Assembly (NCBI GenBank): GCA_025558075.1
Contig: JAHLKF010000001.1
Coordinates: 1,364,001 to 1,428,000, forward strand
Source of the DNA: Gaertneriomyces semiglobifer
Lineage: Eukaryota; Chytridiomycota; Chytridiomycetes; Spizellomycetales; Spizellomycetaceae
Length of the DNA stretch: 64,000 nucleotides
Reading direction: 5' to 3'
In this document: in pieces, positions 30,655 to 41,120 of the stretch
Layout of the letters: each line of letters starts with the position of its first letter
Position numbering within the stretch: position 1 is the first letter of the stretch
The notes under the pieces: model-generated
Databases searched by the model: none
The model's input: only the letters and a program-made list of their open reading frames with translations
What the model was told of the DNA's origin: nothing
Program-made: the position numbers and the translations under genes

Positions 30655-33070
30655 ATGGGGTCTGATCAAGGAAGTGACATGTATAAAGTGGGTACATGGC
30701 CTGCAAAGCATTGCATCCTGGCCATCTGAGCTAAATTGTTTGTTTTCGCATTTGGAGAGGAGGGACGTGGTTCTTTATGACTGTTTTGGGACGCCACCCC
30801 CCTGGAGTCCAGCAGGCCAGAACGGAGACGTCCGTTTAGGGGCACCTCATCCCACGGCAGCCGCACCTGGTGATCAGAGCGGCCGCAACAGTAAGGACCA
30901 GGCGTCGGAGGATCTGTCGTATCTGTCCGAGGAGAAAAACCTCGTTGAGGCGAGCAGTAACTCGGAAGTACCCGATAACGAAGAATCGAATGAGCCGAGC
31001 TTGGAGCTTGACTGGATCAGACATGTCGACCTCCTCCATGATTGGGAACTCCGCGATCCCGAACAAGAACCCCCTTTATTCGAGGCGGAATGGGTTAGCC
31101 CCGATGTTGATGCTGATGAAGATGAATATACGAAGCCGAATGACATGTGGGTCGTACCGCCAGATATGACATCCAGTGAAAGCGTCCTGCGGGCTCTGCT
31201 GGATGTTGTCGACGAGAATGCCTTGATGGAGGTCAACGCATGGCGGAATACCATTACTTGGCTTCTCAGAGTCTTGCGCGAGCAACATAATTTCGAATGG
31301 GTTGCTCCTAAACTGTGGACCTTGGAGTGCATCTGGCATGTCCACCGAGTGGTGGCTCTGTCGGAATTGGGCACGTCAGGTCACCGAGAGCTCTTGCGTG
31401 AAATACGCCAGAATCTCAGGTGCGGTCGTACGGATGCCGAAGCGTATCGCCTATTTTCTTCATTTCAGGAACTTCCCTATCCGTTGACAGGTCTTTGTTG
31501 CCAAAATTACGACTATCGCTATTCCGTGTTCGACATTACAAGGTACTTGGAACACGAGGACATGTTACGATTCCTGCGCTTGGGAGTGGAGCATAAGTAC
31601 CTTCTACGCGAGAAGGGGCTCCCAATGACACCCCAAGAGTCACCGGAGAAAATCGTGGACGCCGCTCTGAACTCTCCCGAGAAGATCGAGGAATCGCATG
31701 AAAGCATAAATGGGATTGCTCAGTTTGGCGCATCGCAAGCCACTTCCGGCGTGTCCCAAGAGCCACCGGAGAAACCAGAGGAGACGCCTGAGAACGCTCT
31801 AGAGAAGAACGAAGAATCACATGAAAGCATAAATGGGATTGCTCAGTTTGGCGCATCGCAAGCCACTTCCGACGTGTCCCAAGAGCCACCGGAGAAATCA
31901 GAGGATGCCCCTTACAACGCTCCCGAGAAGAAGGAAGAATCGCTTGACAGCATAGATGGGACTGCTCAGCTTGATGCAGCGCAGTCCACTTTCGGTTTGG
32001 AAGAAAATGCCAACCGCATCATACTCTTGCTCGAAACAGTGAATGAACCGTGTGAACGGGAAATGGACGGTGAATCAAGCGTAAAGCAAACACTGATAAA
32101 CACAGCGGTTGACGCATATGAGCTTGCGCGACAGTTCGGGGATTTGCAAACGGGCGTTGACTGGATGCGCACTCAGTTGGCGGATCTTGTATTACAAGCA
32201 AACGCTGGTAAGGATCACATGCAAAATATCAAAACCACGCAATGCGAAGTGTGCGAGGAAGTCGTAAAAAACAGGCGCCGAGCCATCCTCGACGGTTACG
32301 TTCAGGACACCATGAAGTGGGATGCGGAAATTCTTGAGATTGAACGTCATTTGCAAGACATGTGTCGCTTTTTGGATAGCGGACTGGATTTGACCAAAAG
32401 GCTACTGCAGGCCAGAGACAGGATAACGAAAGCGAAATGTTCAGAAAAAGCCGCCAGGAATGTGTTCGAGGGCAAACTCAGGCGAGTAATGTTAGAACGA
32501 GGCGAGTGTGAGGATGAACTCAAAAGTATATCTGCGAGCATTGCGGTGATTTCACGGAACTGTAGAGCTGCTGAGGCGGCTCTTGAGGGCCAGACTGCAG
32601 CACTTGAAGGAGCGCTTGAAACGCTGGACAACATCCTCGACGGCCCACACCCAGGAGGAATGGATTGGCAGGAGGACATCCCGGTATTTCTGGACCAGCA
32701 TGCGGCAGAGTCAAATGCTCAGTCTATTCGCATGGGCATGCACCTCGCGAACGCCAACTCGGCGGTAGAAGCTGATGACTCGTCCACATCGACCATCAAG
32801 TTCAGACCATCCATAGCACAAGCGCTTACTGGGTTTACCGGGGCACAGCCTGTTGTGGGTCAAGATCTTACACATGCCGACTCGGTCAGGGCGACTTGTG
32901 GAAAGCGGAAGGCCGAGGAGCATAACAATAAGGCGAATCCTGTTGATTCTGTCCGTAGCAATGATGTGATTGCCGGTCCACCCCGGAAGCGTCGGGCAGT
33001 CGTAGCAGCTGTAGTGGCCGGTGTCTCTTTGGGTGTTGCAGCCCTGGGTGCATTTCTTTCGCCACAATAG
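30655..33070 (+). CDS. Unrecognised large protein with tandem repeat, coiled coil and C-terminal membrane helix
   Basis: I do not recognise a family. The proposed model has a short exon 30655-30691 and a long one 30813-33070 (764 residues). The first join uses a weak donor (GTACAT) and is uncertain; the long frame is open from 30641 but without an upstream ATG. After an acidic start comes a Trp/Leu-rich helical region (about 110-270, with LLRVLREQHNFEWVAPKLW). Three tandem copies of a 41-residue unit follow (nucleotides 31688, 31811 and 31934), beginning EESHESINGIAQFGASQAT in the first two. A long coiled coil (about 450-640) contains CEVCEEVVKNRRRA. A KRK...PPRKRR bipartite-like basic cluster directly precedes a single hydrophobic helix, VVAAVVAGVSLGVAALGAFL, near the end. 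This suggests a tail-anchored, perhaps nuclear-envelope protein. Confidence 0.75.
31688..31996 (+). repeat. In-frame 123-base tandem repeat (2.5 copies)
   Basis: Units start at 31688, 31811 and 31934, a period of 123 bases (41 codons). Copies one and two are nearly identical over about 90 bases; the third is diverged and truncated at about 31996. The repeat keeps frame inside the unrecognised gene 30655-33070 and encodes an acidic, Glu/Pro/Ser-rich linker. Confidence 0.9.
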
Positions 33071-33368
33071 CCTTCTTAAGCATCATTAGTGTTGTGTCGT
33101 GGAAATTTGCGATTTTGAGTGTACCCACTGAATTTCAATGTATGAAAAGTTACATGTTTTTTTTACCCATATGGTGATGTATCACTGTAGAATGGCCTAC
33201 GTTGACGTATACGTTTCTGGGTCGCTGTGATGCGCGGCGGGCTCTGAAACTCCATCCACATGGCATCAAGCGGCAGGCCAAACACTAGTAGGCGTCCGTT
33301 AAGGGCGAATATTGGTATGCAAATTGATCATCTAGCTAAGAAATGACGGAATGAGCTGTATTGGCCAC

Positions 33369-34514
33369 TCAGTCACTAACACCGCTGCTACTGCTAGTGC
33401 GACTAGTCTCGCTACCCGTGTCACTATCTGTATCAGTATATGAATCGGTTGAAACACTCCTTTCCCTTCTGTGTTTGGGTTTTTCCATATGGCGGTCATC
33501 CCTGTGATCCGAGCGACGGCTCTCCGGCTTTCGTAAACTTCTATCTCTGCTGGAATCCCGTGGGTGCCTGCTGGGTCTGTCATCGTAACGATCAGCGTTA
33601 TGCTGTCGGACATCATCCCTGCTGTACCGCCGCTCGTCCCGACGTTGATAACCTCTTTCTCTACTTCTGTCCCGACCGTAATCGTCTCGCGCATCCCACG
33701 ACCTAGACCTTCCTCTATAACGACGGTCGACATCGCGTCCATTGTCCCGATCACGTTGATGGGATCGATAACGGTCCGGGCTACGAGACGGGTAGCGGCG
33801 GGATCGGTATCTATCTGGACTCCGGGACGGTGAGGCACGTCTACGGTCCCGTCGCTCTTCCATACGCCTATCCGGTTCTGATCTCACAGGGGCAGCTCGC
33901 GAGGACGACGATCTCTCCGCGCGCTCAGCAGCCTCTTTCTCCTTCACGTTGCGCACCTGAGCAGATATCTGCTCATTCTCTTTCTGAAAGAATACGATGT
34001 CAGATTGGAGAACGGGCGCTCAGTTGTTAAGGTACCATGATACATACTCGCTTCTTGAGAATTTCTTCTTTTTTCTGGTCAAGGAAGATTTGCGGAATAC
34101 CTCCAACGGTGCTTTGTGCACTTGCAAGCAGGCTCCATAGTTCCTCCATGAAGAGCGGCGACTTGGCCTCTAAGAAACCAGATATTTCAATCTGCATGAG
34201 TCGTGGGTCCAATTTCTGCCATGCGCAAATTCGTAAATACCGAGCAGTCCGGCAGGTCAAACCAGCTACACCAATACCTCGGCTTCCAACAGATTAAAGA
34301 TAAGTTCAACTAGTACATCGTCCTCAAATCCCAAGAGCTCGGTAAGTCTTGCAGTAACCCATGGCCGAATGACAGTCAGATTCACTTTCTTAATATCGAC
34401 TTTTTGGTCATATACTTTGGGAAACTTCATAGTCTTCAGAAGCTTCTTTTGCTTATCAGCAAAGCGAGCATCTTGGTCGGCACTTGTGCCTTTGAAAAAG
34501 CCAGCGTCACCCAT
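33369..34514 (-). CDS. PWI-domain splicing coactivator, SRm160 (SRRM1)-like
   Basis: SRm160 bridges exon-bound SR proteins and the spliceosome. Exons 34514-34278, 34215-34048 and 33983-33369 encode 339 residues. The N-terminal PWI domain is textbook: MGDAGFFKGTSADQDARF, KQKKLLKTMKFP, KVNLTVIRPWVTARLTELLG, FEDDVLVELIFNLLE, then LMQIEISGFLEAK and PQIFLDQKKEEI. The third exon is an RS/RD-rich tail with SPSRSPDRYRSR repeats and a Ser-rich end SRTSSSSGVSD. It is shorter than animal SRm160, in keeping with other fungi. The start at 34514 matches the family N-terminus; the longer upstream frame is not needed. Confidence 0.94.
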
Positions 34515-35250
34515 TACGACGGCTTTTACTTCTTGATGGATGCTAAAGAATTGGGTGAAATGAGCTGCCTCTGGTCGCAGAAGTTTAAAAGGTGAGACGA
34601 GGAACAAATTAACAAAAACGCGGCGTTTTGCACACTTCGGACGCAGTTGCTGCAAACTACAAAACGGTGGAAGGAAATGACGAGAGTCTGTCAGCGAGGG
34701 CGCCGGGGTTATCCTTAGGCAGAGTGCCCCAAGATCTCCTTAGTGTCTTTTCCAGCAGCAGCCACGAGCTTAAGTTGATTCTGCAATTTGCATCTCGCCA
34801 TTGAAAGATTTGTGGCAGATAAGCAATTCTAGGTATCGCTCTTTCAAGGCCAAAGCCGTTTGCGCAAACCCCCACCGCCCATCTCTCGCTGCTGTTTCTC
34901 TGAAGCGCATCAGGTACCGGCGCATACGCACCGTCCGACACGCTCAACACGGACGCATACGCAACACCGACAGGCAAGACCGCAACGACGACCGCCCACC
35001 ACCACAACCACCACCACCGACGGCGACGACGATGAAAATGCCCATTAACAGCCTTCTCTTCCCTCCCAAAACCATTGAATACTTTCTATATCTGCAGATC
35101 ACGTGGCTGACTTTTGAAAGTCGAGTGATGTGTCTGCAAATCTCCAAATTTTTTTTAGTTCCGTGGCAGTCGGAAAAAACATTGACAGATAAACGACGAC
35201 CTGCTTTGCTCGTTGTTTAGCTGCCGTCTGCATTATTTGGTGTAGATAGG
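34515..35250. other. Divergent region, SRm160-like / MSS116-like
   Basis: About 735 bases between divergent starts. An open frame at 34657-35007 on the minus strand has skewed low-complexity content (Trp/Val/Ala) and no family. Promoters of both genes should lie here. Confidence 0.55.
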
Positions 35251-37155
35251 ATGCATCGTCAGGCTATAGGAGTTATCTTGCGTGGTGCAGCCGGGGGAGC
35301 TGGCGCTCGCCATGCACGGCTGGCCTGTCTGCGGACGGGAATATTCGCATCTGCTAGCTCAACCACAATATATAGGAAAGCTTTATCAGAATGCCTACGG
35401 TCGTTGCACTCGTCGACGATGCTACGTGGGCGTCAGCAACACGCCATATTGGAAGAGGACGATATTGTTGATGCGATAAATAAAGATTCCGGCGTAAGGT
35501 CCACGACCGAGGAGCCTAGTAAAGGGGCGACATTTGCATCCATCGAGGCATTGTCAAAACCTACCCTGAAAGCTCTCCATGAAGGATTCAAGTACACCAC
35601 TATGTCGCCCGTGCAGGAGGCCGTTTTGTCCCTGCTCCCAACAGAGAAGGACCTGCTGGTCAAGGCGAAAACTGGAACTGGAAAAACGCTCGCTTTTTTG
35701 ATTGCGGCGGTAGAATCGGCCCTTGCCCGAAGGCAGGGAAAGCCTTTCAATGACCGGACTGTCACCATCATGTGTCTTGCACCTACAAGAGAGCTTGCGA
35801 ATCAGATTGCCGCGGAGGCCACCAAACTACTTGCACATCATCGCTACAGGGTACACGTAGCGGTAGGTGGCCCTGGTAGAAATAGAATGGTTGAGCAGCT
35901 CAGGAGACCGAAAGTACATGTGGTCGTGGCTACTCCAGGACGGTTGCTCGACATGCTTCAAAGTGTGCCAGATTTCAAGCAGAAGTGCCAGGGTATTGAA
36001 ACGCTGATTTTCGATGAGGCTGACCTTTTGCTGGAGATGGGCTTCAGGGAGGCGCTCGCCGACATCGCAGATCACTTGCCTGCGGAGAGACAAACATTCA
36101 TGTTTTCGGCCACTCTATCTAAAGCCATCATGGATATTGCTAAAAGAACCCTACGCCCAGACTATGCCTTTATCAATGCTGTACCAAAGAACGACACACC
36201 AACGCACCTGAAAGTTCGTCAGACATATGCAGTACTACCATTTTCTCAGCAGTTGCCTGTGTTGTATGAGTGTATACGTCAACACCGGGAAGCGAATCCT
36301 CAAGCAAAGATTATGGTGTTTTTCCCTACGACCAAAATTGTTGGATACCTTGCTGGTGTATTCAATGATATTCAGGGTATGGATGTGATGGAGATTCACT
36401 CCAGACTCACACAACAGCAGCGGACGAGGATAGCCGAGAAGTTCCGCCGTGCCCGGTCAGGCATCCTGTTCACTTCAGACGTATCAGCTCGTGGTGTGGA
36501 CTACCCTGGTGTAACTCTTGTCATTCAAGTCGGCATGCCTAGCTCGAAGGACCAGTATATTCACCGTGTGGGCCGAACAGGTCGTGCTGGCGCATCCGGC
36601 GAAGGTTTCATGATGCTAAGTCCGTACGAGAAGACGTTTTTGAAAGAATTGAACGACATCGCTCTGAAGAGGGACTTGCGTTTTGAGGAAAACGGACCGG
36701 TTTCGCGCAACGACGAGCTTAAAAATACCCTTATGGACTCCATGCAGCATGCCCCCAGAGAGATGGCATTCGATTGCTACGGTGCTTTCCTGGGATACTA
36801 CAAGCAGCGTCTGCGTGACCTCCGGTTGACCTCGCAAACATTGGTTAAGGCGGCGAATGAATACGCCACGTCGTTTCTGGGTCTTAAGGAAGCACCTGCT
36901 ATATCGAACCAGATGGCCTCAAACTTGGGCTTGTCCCGCATACCTGGCCTCAAGCTTCGATCTTCGGGCTCGGGAGATGACGCACCCCGAAGCTTCGGTT
37001 CCGGCAGTTCAGGCCATGGCCACAGCCGGAACGATGATTTTAGGCCCGCCAGGCGCTCAAGTTTCCGTGAGCAAAGTGGTTTCCGTGAGCAGGGTGGTTT
37101 CCGTGAACAGGGTGGAGAGCGCAGGCGACCGTTTCTCCGTAGGGATAGGGAATGA
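35251..37155 (+). CDS. MSS116: Mitochondrial DEAD-box helicase, Mss116-like
   Basis: Mss116-type helicases act as RNA chaperones for group I/II intron splicing and mitochondrial translation. Single exon, 634 residues. The first 35 residues are basic and lack acidic residues, a plausible presequence. Motifs: Q-motif region PTLKALHEGFKYTTMSPVQ, AKTGTGKT (about 137), PTRELANQI, TPGRLLDM, DEAD (about 255), SAT (about 286), ARGVDYPGVT and HRVGRTGRAG (about 437). The C-terminal extension contains LGLSRIPGLKLR, then a basic Gly/Ser/Arg tail with three near-tandem SGFREQ-type units. The tail resembles the RNA-tethering tail of Mss116. Confidence 0.92.
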   Translation: MHRQAIGVILRGAAGGAGARHARLACLRTGIFASASSTTIYRKALSECLRSLHSSTMLRGRQQHAILEEDDIVDAINKDSGVRSTTEEPSKGATFASIEALSKPTLKALHEGFKYTTMSPVQEAVLSLLPTEKDLLVKAKTGTGKTLAFLIAAVESALARRQGKPFNDRTVTIMCLAPTRELANQIAAEATKLLAHHRYRVHVAVGGPGRNRMVEQLRRPKVHVVVATPGRLLDMLQSVPDFKQKCQGIETLIFDEADLLLEMGFREALADIADHLPAERQTFMFSATLSKAIMDIAKRTLRPDYAFINAVPKNDTPTHLKVRQTYAVLPFSQQLPVLYECIRQHREANPQAKIMVFFPTTKIVGYLAGVFNDIQGMDVMEIHSRLTQQQRTRIAEKFRRARSGILFTSDVSARGVDYPGVTLVIQVGMPSSKDQYIHRVGRTGRAGASGEGFMMLSPYEKTFLKELNDIALKRDLRFEENGPVSRNDELKNTLMDSMQHAPREMAFDCYGAFLGYYKQRLRDLRLTSQTLVKAANEYATSFLGLKEAPAISNQMASNLGLSRIPGLKLRSSGSGDDAPRSFGSGSSGHGHSRNDDFRPARRSSFREQSGFREQGGFREQGGERRRPFLRRDRE

Positions 37156-37213
37156 GTTCCTCTGTACATGTAGCATCTAGTTTTGATATATTTATTGATT
37201 ATTTTGTCTGTAT

Positions 37214-38020
37214 TCATCCAAAGTAGTGGACAATGGCCCACATGAGAATCAACGTCACTGTGATTCCCCCAAAAAGAATCCATTTGTCTGCAGCACTTCG
37301 CCGCTCGATAAATCTCATCACTGTAGTAGACAAACCTAACGAATTTGCGACATCATACATTCGCCGTTGTGCCCCCTGTGAATTGGGATGGTAAGTCGTT
37401 GCTTCAGAGCAGCATTATTCACACAACGTACCTTTAGTATATCCCGCTGCTCATATAGTTCTTGCAGGGCGTTTCGGCCAACATCTATCATCTCGCTGAT
37501 CCTGTGATTTCCATCGCCCAGTACCTGATTCTCCTTCAACATATGGTTCATCATAAATATAGAACTATCTGCGCCTTCGGCCGGCTTGACTGTGGAAGCT
37601 GTTCGGGCATGAATGCTTCCCGGACCCAATAGTTCCTCGCGTTCTCTCGCCATAGCCTTCGCTCTTTCATTCTGTTTCCATTTGGAAAATGCCTCCTGCA
37701 TAGCTGCATAGTCTTCTTTAACTTGTCGTGAGTGGCTAGCGCAAACTCGGGGATGTGAGCGATCCTTGCCGTGCAAAAATCACGCTGCAAAACAAGCATC
37801 CTACTACCCACGCCAGAGCTTTTTCTCGCTTTACGGGAGTAACTTCTCGTCTTGCCATTTCATCAAGCTCCCGCGCAGATCGTTGCAGGGATGCCAGCCC
37901 TGCGGTTATTTGGCCTTGCAGGCCGGCAGTGGTGTCGCTGCCACCCTGCAGCCTTTCCAGATCTTCCCGCAGCTGGTTGATCTGTTTGACGGTCGCGTTG
38001 TAGACGATTGTAGATGACAT
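37214..38020 (-). CDS. BOS1: Qb-SNARE Bos1/membrin (GOSR2)
   Basis: Bos1 is the v-SNARE of ER-derived COPII vesicles fusing with the Golgi. Exons 38020-37812, 37735-37432 and 37375-37214 encode 224 residues. An N-terminal helical region (LREDLERLQ, VTPVKREKALA) precedes the SNARE core, MLKENQVLGDGNHRISEMID through RRMYDVANSLGLSTTVMRFI. The C-terminal anchor is ILFGGITVTLILMWAIVHYF, close to the end. The third exon holds the end of the SNARE motif and the whole membrane anchor. Its spacing and the STTVMRFIERR segment are typical of the Bos1/membrin group. Confidence 0.93.
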
Positions 38021-38253
38021 TGCGAAGGGAGCTAATGAGTGCGGAGGAACCGCTTGATCTTAGCAGTTGCTCTACGAAGCTGTCGTTGTTCGCTTTTTGG
38101 CCGTTGTGTCAAAAAATCGGCCAGCACACCAAGCTCGCGTTTCTCGGCGCTTCGGTTGACTAAACCCATTCTGGCATTACAAAGGAAGCAATCATAAGAA
38201 CTGGCAGCTGTACACTGTAGGTTGGAGGACAGCTCGCTTCGGACAACCTACGG

Positions 38254-39224
38254 ATGGTGGTGACAGACGCTGCCAGCTTTACGGTGCCGCAGACGAGTGC
38301 CGCGCCAATGGCGACATCAACGATACCCAACACTGATGTGCAACCACATGCCGAGAGCCAAAAAGAAAAGCCCAAGACGTACCTAGATGCGATATCCATT
38401 CCCGACAGCCTTGCCTTCGAGTTTGAGCCGTTTCTGGTATCAGATTTGAATTTGGACATATCTCGAGACAAGGCATCAGCTGGGTCCGACGTTTGCAAGT
38501 TCTATTTGAAAGGGTTTTGTCATAAGGGTGCGAGTTGCCAGTTCAAGCATGCGAGGTCAGGGAAGACTGTAGTGTGCAAGCACTGGCTGAGAGGACTTTG
38601 TAAGAAAGGGGACCTGTGCGAGTTCTTGCACGAGTACAACTTGAAGAAGATGCCAGAATGCTGGTTTTATCAAAAGTACGGCGAGTGCTCGAATCCAGAA
38701 TGCATGTACCTTCATGTGGATCCTGAATCGAAAACGAAAGAATGCCCATGGTATATGCGAGGGTTCTGCAAATTAGGTAGGTCTAACTCATTTCTCGTTT
38801 CCGTTTGAGGATGGGAATGGCATATTGACTAACTAACTCTGCATGTAGGACCTGATTGCCCGAACAAGCATATTCGGAAAGCACTTTGCCTCGATTATGT
38901 TACGGGATTTTGTCCCAAGGGTCCAGAGTGTTCTTTTGGTCACCCGAAGTTCGAGATCAACCCAGTGTCCGTACCATTGGACGCCAATTTCCCCGATATG
39001 TCGAAAGGACAAATGCAGTACGGCGATGGTCAGAGAAACTACAGACCACTGTCAGAGGTCACCTGCTTTAGGGTAAATTTGGAAACCCTTCATATTGCAC
39101 GAGCAGTCGCTAACCTTTGGCATAACATTAGTGTGGAGAGAAAGGTCATTATGCGAATCATTGCCCCAAAAGACGACGATATGATGAAGCTCAAACAGGC
39201 ACCCCGATTCCAACCGTTAGCTGA
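38254..39224 (+). CDS. YTH1: mRNA cleavage/polyadenylation factor CPSF30 (Yth1)
   Basis: CPSF30/Yth1 is the zinc-finger subunit that recognises the poly(A) signal together with WDR33. Three exons, 38254-38776, 38849-39072 and 39132-39224, encode 279 residues. Five CCCH fingers are visible in order (VCKFYLKGFCHKGASCQFKH, CKHWLRGLCKKGDLCEFLH, CWFYQKYGECSNPECMYLH, CPWYMRGFCKLGPDCPNKH, CLDYVTGFCPKGPECSFGH). The splice at 39072/39132 then completes a CCHC zinc knuckle, CFRCGEKGHYANHC. Yeast Yth1 lacks this knuckle but animal CPSF30 has it. The start at 38254 gives a normal-length disordered N-terminus ending in a LAFEFEPFL segment. Confidence 0.95.
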
Positions 39225-39348
39225 GACATCGAAAATTGAGGGCAGACCGATACCTGGGTGCTTCTTGCGTTTTTATGGCTAATACCACTTGTATATAGAA
39301 TTGAATTTGACAAATATTTATCATGGTTTCATCAAACATTGTGGTCAT

Positions 39349-40442
39349 TTAAGTACGAGCATCGATAACAAGCCAAAAGCCGCTTTTAACCGCCCTATTC
39401 TCGTACGGATTCACTTCGTCCAGCAGAGACCCGTCAGCAGTCATTGTCCTGCGATATTTCGTACGCTGATACTCCTGGGCTTCACTTTTCGCGGGGCCAA
39501 AGTGGTCCACACCATCGACCTCAAAGACAATGAGCGCTAGATCGTCGCGGCCCCCTTGCGAGTCTTGCACCTGACTCGCAGCCATCTGAGCTTGATCCAT
39601 AGGATAAGGCGAATCGACTATTGAGAAGCGGCGCTGCATCATTGGTTGGCCTCCAGTGGTCTTCATGTGGTTGGCTTGGCCTTGAGCATGGTGACCGTAC
39701 ATGGAGTGACGGCACTCATCTGAGAGGGTGGACCACGCTGCCTGCCGCGCCCCTTCCCAATCAATGTGCCCTTTGGAGTCGATGTGGTCAGGGAGCTTAC
39801 ATGAAGCGTGCATTGGGTGAGAAGGAGGAAGGATAACATGCATAGTACCAGACAGACGGAACTCGTCTGCTGTTTTAGGCATGACCCTGCGATGAGGAGA
39901 TCAGTTGATGAATGGTCACAGAAGTCCAAGGCATCAATACTCATTTACGTACCAGCACACCTCTCCAAATCGGCATCCAAAGAGCGCATCCTCGATAACC
40001 TTACTCCTCACATCGGTCGCAAACACCAATGTTTCATGAATTTGAGTTTTCGGGATAGATTCTGAGCGCTGTCCCAGGTTGGACATCATATTAATGTACT
40101 CGCTGCTGGCCATCAACGTGGCTAAGAACGATGAGAGCTCCTGGCCAATCTTTCCGCTTGGACGCGAGGTCTCCAAGCTTGGCTGCGATGTCTGCCGCTC
40201 TGGTTGACTGGAAGGGTGGTCACTCATAAAGCCAGTGAATTGAACCACTCGGTTGGCAGGTCGCCCGAACGGCCGCATTGTCGCGAGCGATACTTTTACT
40301 ATATGAAGATGAAATTGACATCAATGAAACCGTGCATCCCAGTTCTTTGCTTTTGGCGAGTACCCGTACCGTCACCGAATCGTCCCTGGTAGTTTTTGCG
40401 AATGGTGTCTTCCAGAACTTGCCTCCATGGGGGAAACTCCAT
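39349..40442 (-). CDS. Alr4036-type pyridoxamine 5'-phosphate oxidase-like FMN protein
   Basis: Three exons, 40442-40370, 40298-39953 and 39886-39349, encode 318 residues; an in-frame ATG at 40538 would make 350. The N-terminus EFPPWRQVLEDTIRKN matches the family opening PWR-x-x-L-E. The second block VSLATMRPFGRPANRVVQFTGF holds the FMN-binding GRPANR core, followed by VFATDVRSKVIEDAL and FGEVCWV, then KTADEFRLSGTMHVI. Between these is a disordered insert of about 70 residues rich in Ser, Gln and Pro. The second donor is GTACGT at 39952, overlapping a TAC codon; using it is the only way to reach the in-frame KTADEF exon. Function in vitamin B6 metabolism is inferred from the family; many members are uncharacterised flavoproteins. 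Confidence 0.85.
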
Positions 40443-40538
40443 GGCACTGCTGTCGTGCCCGGAAAGGCCAGCCTTGGTCGTGACCTTTGGAGCATCACTG
40501 CTCACAAGTTGTGGGCTGTCAACGAAAACGGGCGCCAT

Positions 40539-41120
40539 GTTTATCTATACTTGAAGATTGTTGTTGAGAGAGTTGAGAACCTATTTTCAATACAGATAGT
40601 GATATGTGTATGATCCGTTTACGCATGACCAGCTTGCTGCTCCTTATATATATGCGCCTGATACTGAACCCGCACTTTGAGATGAACTAGCCACATGACT
40701 GTTCGTGCAGGTAGAGTCACACTTGTTCACATTGCATAAGTGCTAGCGGGAAAAAAAGCCTCACGGGACTCGAGAAACGAAGCGTCTGTTGGGGTGAACG
40801 GGTTGGGCAGACAAGACGAGATGCGCGGGCTGCCTGACTCAACCGTGATACTCCGAGTATATCATCCCGCCGGATTCTAAGCCTCAATAGTCAGTTGCCT
40901 ATTCCCAAGGAGCAAGTCCCCGCATGACCTTACAAAAGGAGACATGCAAAAGAGGATCCTGCTTTCAAGGTAATCCATCCTTTGAAGGGGGGAGCTGCTC
41001 AGCGACCTGCCACCGCGCGTCGTATGGCTTACGTACACAGACATGGCACGCGTTTGGCAGTTCCTTGGACGACACACATAAATTAGGATTGGGTATAATA
41101 CACATTAATAACATTTAGCA
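40539..41120. other. Intergenic region upstream of the FMN protein gene
   Basis: About 580 bases between the FMN protein gene start and the LMBR1 3' end. A palindromic TATATATA-like run occurs near 40648-40653. I see no gene or RNA here. Confidence 0.5.

Noticed and set aside
34657..35007. 116-codon Trp/Val-rich frame on the minus strand
   Set aside because: Low-complexity sequence in the divergent region; no family similarity or exon partner.
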